This document shows positions 7,727 to 15,809 of a DNA stretch of 64,000 nt, piece after piece. The notes under the pieces are model-generated. The model saw only the letters and a list, made by a program, of their open reading frames with translations, did not search any database and was not told the origin of the DNA. The translations under genes were made by a program, and so were the position numbers. Numbering within the stretch: position 1 is the stretch's first letter; each line of letters starts with the position of its first letter. The DNA is from Citrobacter koseri ATCC BAA-895 (lineage in GTDB: Bacteria; Pseudomonadota; Gammaproteobacteria; Enterobacterales; Enterobacteriaceae): NCBI RefSeq assembly GCF_000018045.1, contig NC_009792.1:1488001-1552000 (forward strand), read 5' to 3'.

Positions 7727-8652
7727 CAGTAAACCGAACGACCTAATTGTTGGGTGAGTTGTTCGAGTACCGCAATACCCGCCAGGGAGTTGCCCGCCGG
7801 GTCCAGTTCAGGGCTCCATACCGCAATCGCCATTTCATGCGGGACAATCGCCACAATCCCGCCGCCAACGCCTGACTTGGCAGGTAATCCTACTCGCCAG
7901 GCAAATTCGCCTGCGTTTTGGTACATTCCACTGGTCGCCATCAGCGCGTTGATTTGTCGGGCCTGCATCGACGTGACAACCGGTTCATCAAGGTGAAACG
8001 CCTGCCCCTGTCTGGCCAGAAAAACAAATGTACGCGCCAGTTCCGCACAGCTCATTTTCAACGCGCAGTAGTGAAAGTAATTTTGCAAAACGGTAGTGAC
8101 ATCATGCTGGAAATTACCAAATGACTTCATCAGCCAGGCAATAGCGGCATTGCGTGCGGAGTGCTCAAATTCAGAACGGGCAACCGTGACGTCATACGCA
8201 ATATCCGACACGCCGCTAAGCGCCCGAACCACTTCCAGCATACGCTGGCGCGGCGCGCTCAGTCGCCCTTGCAGCATATCGCAAACCACCAGCGCGCCGG
8301 CATTAATGAAGGGGTTACGCGGTATCCCTTGCTCCAGTTCCAGCTGCACCAAGGAATTGAATGGCGACCCGGAGGGATCTTTTCCGACACGTTGCCAGAT
8401 TTCCTCTTCCGGGTAGTGACGCATCGCCACCACCAGACTCAGCACCTTTGATATGGATTGTATTGAGAAGCGTTCCTGCGCATCGCCAGCCTGATAGTAT
8501 TGCCCGTCAACGGTGCAAATGGCGATCCCCAGTTTTGACCCATCGACAGAAGCCAGCGCAGGGATGTAATCAGCCACTTTCCCCTGTCCAATCAACGGGC
8601 GCACCTGCTGAAGGATGGTCTCTAAAATTGAATTGTCCATGGCCCTGGCCAC
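7726..8652 (-). CDS. glsB: Glutaminase B
   Basis: 308 aa, as E. coli GlsB (YneH). Hydrolyses glutamine to glutamate and ammonia. Serine-dependent glutaminase family: catalytic Ser-x-x-Lys in [10 protein letters not shown] (~64-69), [20 protein letters not shown] (~115) and the C-terminal [14 protein letters not shown] (~262). The start is GTG 8652, preceded by AGGAG at 7 nt. Coupled to yneG downstream. Confidence 0.96.
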
Positions 8653-8665
8653 AATGTGCTCCTTG

Positions 8666-8691
8666 CTCGCAGGTCTGAAAAGGCCTGCGAG
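8666..8691. terminator. Hairpin between the chemoreceptor and glsB
   Basis: CTCGCAGG / CCTGCGAG, 8 bp, at 8666-8691. It lies 25 nt past the chemoreceptor stop and upstream of glsB. No strong T-run follows, so termination efficiency is uncertain. Confidence 0.45.
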
Positions 8692-8715
8692 TATAACAGA
8701 GCTGAATGTGCGGCG

Positions 8716-10305
8716 TCAGGCAGAAAGACGAAATCGCGCCACCGCGTTCAGAAGCTGATGAGATTCATGATGCAGTTGCAGCGATGATGCCGATGCGGTA
8801 TTCACCAGGCTGCTGGTCTCTTGCGCCGCACGGTTAAGCGCCTGTAGCTGCCCCGTCATCTGGTGGATGCTGTCCCCCTGGCTTAACGTGGCGCCAGAGA
8901 TGTCATTCAACAGTATGCCCAGATTGTCTACTAACGAAATCACCTGCTGTAAATTCTCTTCCAGCCGATTAACCGCATGTGAACCCTCCTCGATTCCCTG
9001 CAAGGAGTGGTGGATAAGTTCCTGTATGTTCTGCGTGGACTGACTGCTTTTACGGGCCAGCAGCCCCACTTCTTTTGCCACCACGGCAAATCCGCGACCT
9101 TGTTCTCCGGCATGGGCCGCTTCGATAGCCGCGTTCAGCGCCAGGATATTGGTCTGGAACGCGACGCTGTCAATCAGAGAGATGATCCCGCGCATTTCTG
9201 ACGATCGCTCAACAATCGCCTGCATCGAACGGTTAACGGTCTCCATCATACGATCGCCGCCAGCCGCTACCTGACGCGCCTCGGCTGCACGTTGATTAGC
9301 CAGTCTGGCAAAGCCGCTATTGTCCTCGACATGTGTTTCCAGAAACGAGATATGCGAGGTGACACTACTTAACTCTTCGCTCTGTTTCGCCGATTGCTGA
9401 TAAAGCTGTTTGTTGCTCTGCGCAAGCTGATCGATGTTGCCGACCATTGCGGTGGTGGCATCGCTCACCTGCTGCACCAGCTGCCTCAGCCCCTGTTGCA
9501 TCGCATCAATGCGTGAACTGAGTTGCGCGACCTCGCGGTTAAACCCGCTCACCTTCGGCATCGGTTCGGACAGATCGCCTGCGGCCAGAATATTAATATG
9601 GGCGATCAGGCGGCGCAGCGGAGAAATAACCCAACGAGACATGCCGCTCCAGACCAGCAGGGCAATCACCACCAGCACAAACGGGATGAACAAAAAGAGG
9701 TGCTGCAACCCTTCCAGGCTGGCAATCAGCTGCTGCCTGCCACCCTCTGTCTGACGCCCGCTCTCTTGCTGAAAGCGAGCATAGTTTTCATTGAAATCTG
9801 TCTGAAACGCCTGAACAGGAACAGCAAAGAACGCGTCGATGGCGTTAGTCTGGCTCAAACCATCCGCCTGTTCCTGAATACCGCTATAAAAACGCTGATA
9901 ACTCTCAATCAGGCCGTCGTCTTTATGAGGGGCCATTGCAAGCCAGGCATCCCAGGCCGTTTTTGACTGTACCAGCGCCTGCTGAGCTTCATCCATCAAC
10001 GGGCGCCAGCTGCCTTCTGATCCCGTTGCGGCATCCTGCATAAAGTAAACGCCCGCCCGGTTCAGCAGATCGCTTGCGGACAACAGCGCTACCCTCGCCT
10101 CATCCACCTTCGTTTGTTGCAGCAGTGCCTGCTGGTTGCGTTGTTCGTTACGCTGAGCGTCTCGCACGGAAAACGACAGCATCAGGGATGACGCAACCTG
10201 CAAAATAGAAAACAGCGCGATAATGCAAAATATTCCCGTTAACAGACCAAACTGGCGGGGAGTGAAACGACGAATTAAGCCTCGAAAAATTTGCGTTAAG
10301 TTCAT
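8716..10305 (-). CDS. Methyl-accepting chemotaxis protein
   Basis: 529 aa from ATG 10305, preceded by AGAAG; a TTG six codons upstream is less likely. Order: TM1 (~9-33, FGLLTGIFCIIALFSILQVA), a periplasmic four-helix-bundle type sensor domain (~34-185), TM2 (LFLFIPFVLVVIALLVW), a HAMP domain (RWVISPLRRLIAHIN...) and a signalling domain with the hairpin tip FQTNILALNAAIEAAHAGEQGRGFAVVAKEV split here only by length. The ligand is unknown; the sensor is not Tar, Tsr or Trg by eye. It lacks the NWETF-type C-terminal pentapeptide that tethers CheR/CheB, so it would depend on other receptors for efficient adaptation. K-12 has no receptor at this position. Confidence 0.9.
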   Translation of the reverse strand: MNLTQIFRGLIRRFTPRQFGLLTGIFCIIALFSILQVASSLMLSFSVRDAQRNEQRNQQALLQQTKVDEARVALLSASDLLNRAGVYFMQDAATGSEGSWRPLMDEAQQALVQSKTAWDAWLAMAPHKDDGLIESYQRFYSGIQEQADGLSQTNAIDAFFAVPVQAFQTDFNENYARFQQESGRQTEGGRQQLIASLEGLQHLFLFIPFVLVVIALLVWSGMSRWVISPLRRLIAHINILAAGDLSEPMPKVSGFNREVAQLSSRIDAMQQGLRQLVQQVSDATTAMVGNIDQLAQSNKQLYQQSAKQSEELSSVTSHISFLETHVEDNSGFARLANQRAAEARQVAAGGDRMMETVNRSMQAIVERSSEMRGIISLIDSVAFQTNILALNAAIEAAHAGEQGRGFAVVAKEVGLLARKSSQSTQNIQELIHHSLQGIEEGSHAVNRLEENLQQVISLVDNLGILLNDISGATLSQGDSIHQMTGQLQALNRAAQETSSLVNTASASSLQLHHESHQLLNAVARFRLSA

Positions 10306-10407
10306 GATATTCTTCTGTATCAATGCGTTATGCGCGAGTGTACGGAGAGAAAATGACAGAACTATTGCAGTAATGTGACATGGCGCCTCAAGAAGACGCC
10401 AGAATGA

Positions 10408-11796
10408 TCACAGACGGTTTTTCCAGACAGTTTGTACGTTGCAAAACTCATGCAGGCCAAAATGGGAGAGCTCGCGACCAAAGCCGCTTTTCTTCACGCC
10501 GCCAAATGCCACACGCGGATCGCTGGCGCTGTATCCATTGATAAACACCCCGCCACATTCCAGGCGCGATGCCATCTCCTGAGCCAGTGCATCACGCGCA
10601 GTGAACAGCGTCGCCGACAACCCAAAGTCGCTGTCATTAGCCAGTTGCAAGGCATGTTCGGCGTTCTTCGCCACGGTAATCGCCGCCACGGGCCCAAACA
10701 ACTCCTGACGAAACGCCGTCATCTCAGGCGTCACATCGCCCAGAACCGTAATGGCATAATAGTTGCCTTCCCCGGCGAGCTTTTCACCGCCCAGTAATAA
10801 ACGCGCGCCTTCTGCTATTGATGCCTCCACTTGCTGATGCAGCTCATCCCGTAGATCAAAACGCGCCATAGGACCGAGATCGTTCTCTTCCGCCAGCGGA
10901 TCGCCCATTTTCAGTGCGCTGGCGGCGGCAACAAACCGTTCAGTAAATTCCCCGGCAATCCCCTCTTCAACAATAAAGCGCTTCGCCGCCGCGCATACCT
11001 GCCCGGTATTTTGATAGCGACCGGCGACAGCGGCTTTAACAGCCAGATCCAGGTCGGCATCGTTAAGAACGATAAACGGATCGGAACCGCCCAGTTCAAG
11101 CACGCATTTTTTCAGCGCAGCCCCGGCCTGCGCACCAATCGCGGCCCCGGCACGCACGCTGCCCGTTACCGTCACGGCGGCAATACGGGGATCGTTAATC
11201 ATCTGGCTAACGCCGTCGTTACTGGCATTTACCCAGCCATAAACGCCCGCCGGAATATCGGCATCGGCGAAGATCTGCGCAATACGTTCAGCGCAACCGA
11301 TCACATTCGGCGCATGTTTTAGTAAATAGCCGTTACCCGCCAGCAGGATGGGAATCGCCCCGCGTAATACCTGCCAGAGCGGAAAGTTCCACGGCATGAC
11401 CGCCAGTATTGTCCCCAGCGGACGATATGCAATCACCGCCTGCTGATTTTCCACCAGCGTCGGTTCCGGGTTAAGCATCGCGGGGCCATGTTCTGCATAC
11501 CAGTCACAGAGCGCCGCAGATTTCGCCACCTCGGCGCGCGCCTGCCGGATCGGTTTTCCCATCTCACGGGAAATACTGTGCGCCATCTCGTCTGTATGAT
11601 TACGCAGCGCTTGCCCGATATCGCGAAGTTTCTGCGCCCGGTACGCCACCGTCGTGCGTTTCCATTCCTCAAATCCACGGGCAGCCAGAGTGAGTGCATT
11701 TTCAATATCATCAGCGCTGGCCCACGGCATCATCGCCAGTGTTTCACCGGTTGTCGGGTCCACGGAAATCGCATGTGTAGCAGGTGTCATCGTCAT
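10408..11796 (-). CDS. sad: NAD(+)-dependent succinate semialdehyde dehydrogenase
   Basis: 462 aa, as E. coli Sad (YneI). Oxidises succinate semialdehyde to succinate at the end of GABA/putrescine degradation. Aldehyde dehydrogenase marks: MPWNFPLWQ (~131), cofactor loop VTVTGSVRAGAAIG (~205-218), catalytic Glu in LELGGSDPF (~231) and catalytic Cys in NTGQVCAAAKR (~265). Divergent from ptrR, its known regulator in E. coli. Confidence 0.96.
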   Translation of the reverse strand: MTMTPATHAISVDPTTGETLAMMPWASADDIENALTLAARGFEEWKRTTVAYRAQKLRDIGQALRNHTDEMAHSISREMGKPIRQARAEVAKSAALCDWYAEHGPAMLNPEPTLVENQQAVIAYRPLGTILAVMPWNFPLWQVLRGAIPILLAGNGYLLKHAPNVIGCAERIAQIFADADIPAGVYGWVNASNDGVSQMINDPRIAAVTVTGSVRAGAAIGAQAGAALKKCVLELGGSDPFIVLNDADLDLAVKAAVAGRYQNTGQVCAAAKRFIVEEGIAGEFTERFVAAASALKMGDPLAEENDLGPMARFDLRDELHQQVEASIAEGARLLLGGEKLAGEGNYYAITVLGDVTPEMTAFRQELFGPVAAITVAKNAEHALQLANDSDFGLSATLFTARDALAQEMASRLECGGVFINGYSASDPRVAFGGVKKSGFGRELSHFGLHEFCNVQTVWKNRL

Positions 11797-11900
11797 CGGT
11801 TTGTCTCTCTACGTTGCGGGATATGCCTGCATAATGGGCGCATTTACTCTTTCTGAAAAATGAATAATATTAAGCACTGCGTTCACAAAAAGAGAAAACT

Positions 11901-12767
11901 ATGGATCTGACTCAGCTGGAAATGTTCAATGCCGTGGCCGAAACCGGCAGTATTACGCAGGCGGCGGCGAAGGTGCATCGCGTCCCGTCGAACCTCACTA
12001 CGCGAATCCGCCAGCTTGAGGCCGATCTTGGCGTGGATCTGTTTATTCGTGAAAGTCAGCGGCTGCGCCTTTCTCCCGCCGGACATAACTTTCTGCGCTA
12101 CAGCCAGCAGATCCTGGCGCTGGTTGATGAAGCGCGAATGGTGGTCGCCGGTGATGAACCTCAGGGACTGTTTTCACTCGGCGCGCTGGAAAGCACCGCA
12201 GCGGTACGCATCCCGGCCACGCTTGCCGGGTACAATCAGCGTTACCCCAAAATCCAGTTCGCCCTCTCTACCGGGCCTTCCGGGACAATGCTCGAAGGCG
12301 TTCTGGAAGGCAGACTTAACGCAGCGTTTGTTGATGGCCCGATTACTCATCCGGGTCTTGAAGGTATGCCGGTATACCGTGAAGAGATGATGATTGTCGC
12401 CCCTCATGGGCATTCCCCCGTACGGCGGGCAAAAGACGTGAATGGCAGCAATATCTACGCCTTTCGCGCAAACTGCTCTTATCGCCGTCACTTTGAAAGC
12501 TGGTTTCATGCCGATCGCGCGATGCCCGGCACCATTCATGAAATGGAGTCGTACCACGGCATGCTGGCGTGCGTTATCGCCGGAGCGGGCATCGCGCTGA
12601 TCCCTCGTACCATGCTGGAAAGTATGCCCGGGCATCATCAGGTTGAAGCCTGGCCGTTGAGCGAAGAGTGGCGATGGCTGGACACCTGGCTTGTGTGGCG
12701 TCGCGGAGCAATGACCCGTCAACTGGACACGTTTATCGCCCTGCTGAATCCGTCCTCGCAGCCATAG
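11901..12767 (+). CDS. ptrR: LysR-family regulator PtrR (YneJ)
   Basis: 288 aa. N-terminal winged HTH (MDLTQLEMFNAVAETGSITQ, AAKVHRVPSNLTTRIRQLEAD), then a periplasmic-binding-protein-like effector domain. Highly similar to E. coli YneJ/PtrR (293 aa), which controls sad and putrescine use. It is divergent from sad across a 104-bp gap that should contain the operator. Confidence 0.92.
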   Translation: MDLTQLEMFNAVAETGSITQAAAKVHRVPSNLTTRIRQLEADLGVDLFIRESQRLRLSPAGHNFLRYSQQILALVDEARMVVAGDEPQGLFSLGALESTAAVRIPATLAGYNQRYPKIQFALSTGPSGTMLEGVLEGRLNAAFVDGPITHPGLEGMPVYREEMMIVAPHGHSPVRRAKDVNGSNIYAFRANCSYRRHFESWFHADRAMPGTIHEMESYHGMLACVIAGAGIALIPRTMLESMPGHHQVEAWPLSEEWRWLDTWLVWRRGAMTRQLDTFIALLNPSSQP

Positions 12768-12848
12768 CATTATCCTATGGGTTTGGGGCTACGCCTGCCG
12801 GGAGAAGCGTTTTATACTGCGCAAGACGAAAACGGATATGGAACAGTC

Positions 12849-13793
12849 ATGAACACCAAAGCGCGTAAAGTGATGATCATTGGGGCAGGTAATGTTGGCG
12901 CATCAGCAGCTTACGCTCTGCTCAATCAGAATATTTGTGAAGAGCTGATTCTGGTCGATTTAAACAGAGATCGTTCGGAAGGCCATGCTTTGGATCTCGC
13001 TGATGCAGCGGCCTACATGCCGGGGATGATGACCATTTCCACCCGGGAGGCGCATGAATGCGCCGATGTCGATATCGCCGTGATTACCGTTTCCGGCGGC
13101 GCATTAAAACCAGGGCAAACACGGCTTGATGAGCTGAACAACACCGCGCGGATCGTCCAAAAGATCGTGCCGGAAATGATGGATGGCGGCTTTAACGGCA
13201 TCTTTCTTATCGCCACCAATCCTTGCGATATCATTACCTGGCAGGTATGGACGCTATCAGGCCTGCCGCGCAGCCAGGTAATCGGCACTGGCGTCTGGCT
13301 GGACACCACCCGTTTACGGCGCGCGCTGGCGCAGGAACTGGATATCGGCGCGCAAAGCATCGATGCCTTTATTCTGGGAGAGCATGGCGATACGCAATTC
13401 CCGGTCTGGTCCCACTCCTCCGTCTACGGTTCTCCGATTGCGGACGTTTATCAACGTCGTACGGGTAAAATCCTGGACGTCGAGGCGATGGCGGAAAAAG
13501 TGCGCAAACATGGGTTTGAAATCTATAACCGCAAAGGCTGCACTGAATATGGTATTGCCGGAACCATTGCGGAAATTTGCCGGAACGTCTTCACCGGAAG
13601 CCATCGGGCGCTGGCCATCTCCTGCGTACTGGAGGGGGAATACGGCGTTGACGGCGTCGCCATCGGCGTACCGGCGGTGCTGACTCAAAGCGGTGTTCAA
13701 CAAATTATCGAATTACAGTTAGCCGATGATGAGCTGGCGAAATTCAGATACTCTGCCGAAGTCATCAAAGCGAATATCGCAAAACTCCCCTGA
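12849..13793 (+). CDS. L-lactate/2-hydroxyacid dehydrogenase family (LDH/MDH-like)
   Basis: 314 aa from ATG 12849, with GGA 6-8 nt upstream; an in-frame upstream ATG at 12777 would add an unrelated N-terminus. NAD-binding MIIGAGNVGASAAYALL (~9-25) with Asp 37 (LVDLNRDR) for NAD. Active-site residues are the loop Arg in KPGQTR, Asp-Arg in GVWLDTTRLR and His in LGEHGDTQFPVW (~179). The specificity residue, Gln in lactate and Arg in malate dehydrogenases, is Leu 86 here (GGALKPG), which points to a larger or more hydrophobic 2-oxoacid. Reaction: 2-oxoacid + NADH to L-2-hydroxyacid. Located directly after ptrR; absent from K-12 at this place. Confidence 0.85.
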   Translation: MNTKARKVMIIGAGNVGASAAYALLNQNICEELILVDLNRDRSEGHALDLADAAAYMPGMMTISTREAHECADVDIAVITVSGGALKPGQTRLDELNNTARIVQKIVPEMMDGGFNGIFLIATNPCDIITWQVWTLSGLPRSQVIGTGVWLDTTRLRRALAQELDIGAQSIDAFILGEHGDTQFPVWSHSSVYGSPIADVYQRRTGKILDVEAMAEKVRKHGFEIYNRKGCTEYGIAGTIAEICRNVFTGSHRALAISCVLEGEYGVDGVAIGVPAVLTQSGVQQIIELQLADDELAKFRYSAEVIKANIAKLP

Positions 13794-13797
13794 ATAC

Positions 13798-13835
13798 GGT
13801 GTCCGGGATGATTTCCATACCCGGACGCCATTTCG
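13798..13835 (+). terminator. Terminator after the LDH-like gene
   Basis: GGTGTCCGGG (13798-13807) and CCCGGACGCC (13820-13829) pair over 10 bp with one wobble, followed by ATTTCGTTT; it begins just after the TGA. Confidence 0.6.
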
Positions 13836-13957
13836 TTTGTTTCATCAATCGGCTCATCAACGATAATGAGACATACATCACAAAATGATTGTATTTTCGC
13901 CAGCAAACGTTTTAAGATCGTGACCTCGCCTTTTCGCAACTAACCCGATTTACTCTT

Positions 13958-15151
13958 ATGACAACAAACACTGTTTCCCGCAAGGTCGCGTGGCTACGGG
14001 TAGTTACGCTTGCTATTGCCGCTTTTATTTTCAATACCACAGAGTTTGTCCCTGTTGGCTTACTGTCGGACATCGCCCGGAGCTTTGCTATGCCGACCGC
14101 ACAGGTCGGGATTATGCTGACGATCTATGCCTGGGTTGTGGCGCTGATGTCGTTGCCCTTTATGTTGCTGACCAGCCAGGTTGAGCGGCGTAAGCTGCTA
14201 ATCTGCCTGTTTGTTCTCTTCATTGCCAGCCATGTGCTCTCCTTCCTGGCATGGAATTTTACCGTGCTGGTAATCAGCCGCATCGGGATCGCGTTTGCAC
14301 ACGCCGTCTTCTGGTCTATTACCGCTTCGCTGGCCATTCGCCTTGCGCCGCCAGGCAAACGTGCGCAGGCACTGAGTCTGATCGCCACCGGAACCGCGCT
14401 GGCGATGGTTCTGGGGCTGCCTATCGGGCGTATCGTTGGTCAATACTTCGGCTGGCGAACAACGTTCTTCGCCATTGGTATAGGGGCGTTAATCACGCTG
14501 GTATGCCTGATCAAACTGCTGCCGAAATTGCCCAGCGAACATTCTGGGTCACTAAAAAGTCTGCCGCTGCTGTTCCGTCGCCCGGCGCTAATGAGTATTT
14601 ATTTACTGACGGTCGTAGTGGTCACCGCACACTATACGGCATACAGCTATATTGAACCGTTTGTACAAACGGTGGCGGGTCTGAGCGCAAACTTTGCCAC
14701 GGTATTACTGCTGATCCTCGGCGGCGCCGGGATTATCGGCAGCGTGGTATTCGGCAAACTGGGTAATCAGTACGCCTCGCCGCTTATCAGCATTGCCATT
14801 ATGCTGCTGGTGATTTGCCTGATGCTCCTGCTGCCCGCAGCAGACAGCGAAAGCCATCTTGCCGTGCTGAGTATTTTCTGGGGCATCGCCATTATGGTGA
14901 TAGGCCTGGGGATGCAGGTGAAAGTCCTGGCACTGGCGCCGGACGCCACCGATGTGGCAATGGCGCTGTTCTCAGGCATTTTTAATATTGGCATTGGCGC
15001 TGGCGCATTGGTGGGGAATCAGGTGAGTTTACACTGGTCGATGTCCACTATTGGCTACGTCGGCGCAGTGCCAGCCCTGGCGGCGCTGGTGTGGTCGATC
15101 ATTATCTTTCGCCGCTGGCCTGTTTCGCTGGAAGAGCAGCCGCAGCATTGA
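13958..15151 (+). CDS. sotB: Sugar efflux transporter SotB (MFS)
   Basis: 397 aa, 12 predicted transmembrane helices, close to E. coli SotB (YdeA). Inner-membrane proton-driven exporter of arabinose and lactose/IPTG-type sugars, DHA1 drug/sugar subfamily. Visible motifs are NTTEFVPVGLLSDIA in TM1 and the TM2-TM3 loop SQVERRKLLICLF. The ATG at 13958 has only a weak Shine-Dalgarno. A strong bidirectional hairpin follows. Confidence 0.93.
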   Translation: MTTNTVSRKVAWLRVVTLAIAAFIFNTTEFVPVGLLSDIARSFAMPTAQVGIMLTIYAWVVALMSLPFMLLTSQVERRKLLICLFVLFIASHVLSFLAWNFTVLVISRIGIAFAHAVFWSITASLAIRLAPPGKRAQALSLIATGTALAMVLGLPIGRIVGQYFGWRTTFFAIGIGALITLVCLIKLLPKLPSEHSGSLKSLPLLFRRPALMSIYLLTVVVVTAHYTAYSYIEPFVQTVAGLSANFATVLLLILGGAGIIGSVVFGKLGNQYASPLISIAIMLLVICLMLLLPAADSESHLAVLSIFWGIAIMVIGLGMQVKVLALAPDATDVAMALFSGIFNIGIGAGALVGNQVSLHWSMSTIGYVGAVPALAALVWSIIIFRRWPVSLEEQPQH

Positions 15152-15181
15152 AGTAAAACCCCAATAAAATGACTTTTTTAT

Positions 15182-15213
15182 AAAGGGCCAGAGCAGGTAA
15201 GTTCTGGCCCTTT
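15182..15213. terminator. Bidirectional terminator between sotB and the toxin gene
   Basis: AAAGGGCCAGA (15182-15192) pairs perfectly with TCTGGCCCTTT (15203-15213), 11 bp. The arms end in A/T triplets on both sides, so the structure can end sotB on the plus strand and the toxin mRNA on the minus strand. Confidence 0.7.
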
Positions 15214-15231
15214 ACTCGTTTCTTATCAATG

Positions 15232-15315
15232 TTACTTAATGAACGATAAGATCAGTTGCAATGATGCAACGATGAACTCAAGAACCACAATAATCGTGCT
15301 TAAGATATTCACCAC
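15232..15315 (-). CDS. TisB-like small hydrophobic toxin (type I toxin-antitoxin)
   Basis: 27-codon frame starting GTG at 15315 (a second in-frame GTG follows directly), with AGAGGAAG 5 nt upstream. The peptide is one hydrophobic helix with a Glu in the middle and a C-terminal Lys; its core IVVLEFIVASLQLILSFIK parallels TisB (LILKLIVAALQLLDAVLK), sharing IVA[A/S]LQL. TisB inserts in the inner membrane and dissipates the proton motive force. A ~190-nt leader precedes the start, the Shine-Dalgarno is paired in a hairpin (15321-15337), and the leader holds a 22-nt perfect complement to a divergent RNA at 15683. Toxicity is inferred from similarity and architecture. I do not recall a name for this locus. 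Confidence 0.75.
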   Translation of the reverse strand: MVNILSTIIVVLEFIVASLQLILSFIK

Positions 15316-15320
15316 GCTTT

Positions 15321-15337
15321 CTTCCTCTTAAAGAGGA
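15321..15337 (-). promoter_or_regulatory. Hairpin sequestering the toxin ribosome binding site
   Basis: TTCCTCTTAAAGAGGAA is a near-perfect palindrome; in the minus-strand RNA, UUCCUC pairs with the Shine-Dalgarno GAGGAA. Translation would need an upstream standby site, as for tisB mRNA. Confidence 0.6.
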
Positions 15338-15388
15338 ATGCGATTACTCCGGCTTAGCCTCTCCTTGCCCGTCCACCGAAGATCAAGT

Positions 15389-15410
15389 GTGTTAAGTTTG
15401 GTTTATCGCA
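15389..15410 (-). repeat. 22-nt antitoxin-pairing copy in the toxin mRNA leader
   Basis: The plus-strand bases, starting GTGTTAAGTTTGG and ending TTTATCGCA, recur exactly at 15683-15704. On the minus strand this copy lies about 75-95 nt upstream of the toxin start codon, so the toxin mRNA carries the exact complement of the 5' end of the divergent RNA. Confidence 0.85.
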
Positions 15411-15514
15411 TTCCTGGCCCAGGCGCTCGCAGGTACCACCCCGTAAGCCAGGACTTAGAAACTTTTTTTGCACAGGAGCAAAAGCCAGTAAAACGATAAT
15501 CAACACACCTGCGC

Positions 15515-15543
15515 AGTATAACCTTCCCCGAAAAACGCATCAA
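15515..15543 (-). promoter_or_regulatory. Sigma-70 promoter of the toxin mRNA
   Basis: On the minus strand: -35 TTGATG (15543-15538), 17-bp spacer, -10 TATACT (15520-15515), predicting a start near 15508 and an mRNA of about 325 nt. No LexA-type CTG-N10-CAG site was seen, unlike the tisB promoter. Confidence 0.6.
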
Positions 15544-15646
15544 CACAATGATTTTTATACATTAATTCACAGGGTGTATATAAAAACATAAATAATTCAG
15601 CACCGAATATAAGACGGCTTAGCGATGTAATCATTAACGGTTAGAT

Positions 15647-15675
15647 TTGTATGATGGCCTGATGTGGCGTAAGAT
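15647..15675 (+). promoter_or_regulatory. Sigma-70 promoter of the antitoxin RNA
   Basis: -35 TTGTAT (15647-15652), 17-bp spacer, -10 TAAGAT (15670-15675), placing the start at about 15682-15683, the first base of the 22-nt repeat. Confidence 0.65.
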
Positions 15676-15682
15676 AATGCGC

Positions 15683-15788
15683 GTGTTAAGTTTGGTTTAT
15701 CGCACTTTTTATAAGTGCTGAAGCCTTTCCTTAATTAATGACTGGCTTCAAAAATAAAAACCACCGCTACCAACGGTGGTTTTTATTT
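15683..15788 (+). ncRNA. IstR-like antisense antitoxin RNA
   Basis: Predicted ~106-nt RNA transcribed divergently from the toxin. It begins with the 22-nt sequence found again in the toxin leader (15389-15410), so its 5' end is fully complementary to the toxin mRNA. A short hairpin follows (GCACTT-TTTAT-AAGTGC, 15702-15718), then a second small stem (15720-15749), and a terminator AAAACCACCG / CGGTGGTTTT with a T-run (15757-15790). This is the IstR-1/tisB arrangement: the RNA blocks the ribosome standby site and promotes mRNA cleavage. The function is inferred; the complementarity, promoter and terminator are seen. Confidence 0.75.
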
Positions 15789-15790
15789 TT
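15757..15790 (+). terminator. Rho-independent terminator of the antitoxin RNA
   Basis: A 10-bp stem (15757-15766 with 15774-15783), 7-base loop, and a run TTTTATTTTTT. It may also serve marC transcripts coming from the other side. Confidence 0.8.
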
Positions 15791-15809
15791 TCAGGGCAAC
15801 ACATGTCAC

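Noticed and set aside
15515..15543. LexA box at the toxin promoter, expected from tisB
   Set aside because: No CTG-N10-CAG arrangement was found near the -35/-10, so SOS control is not supported.
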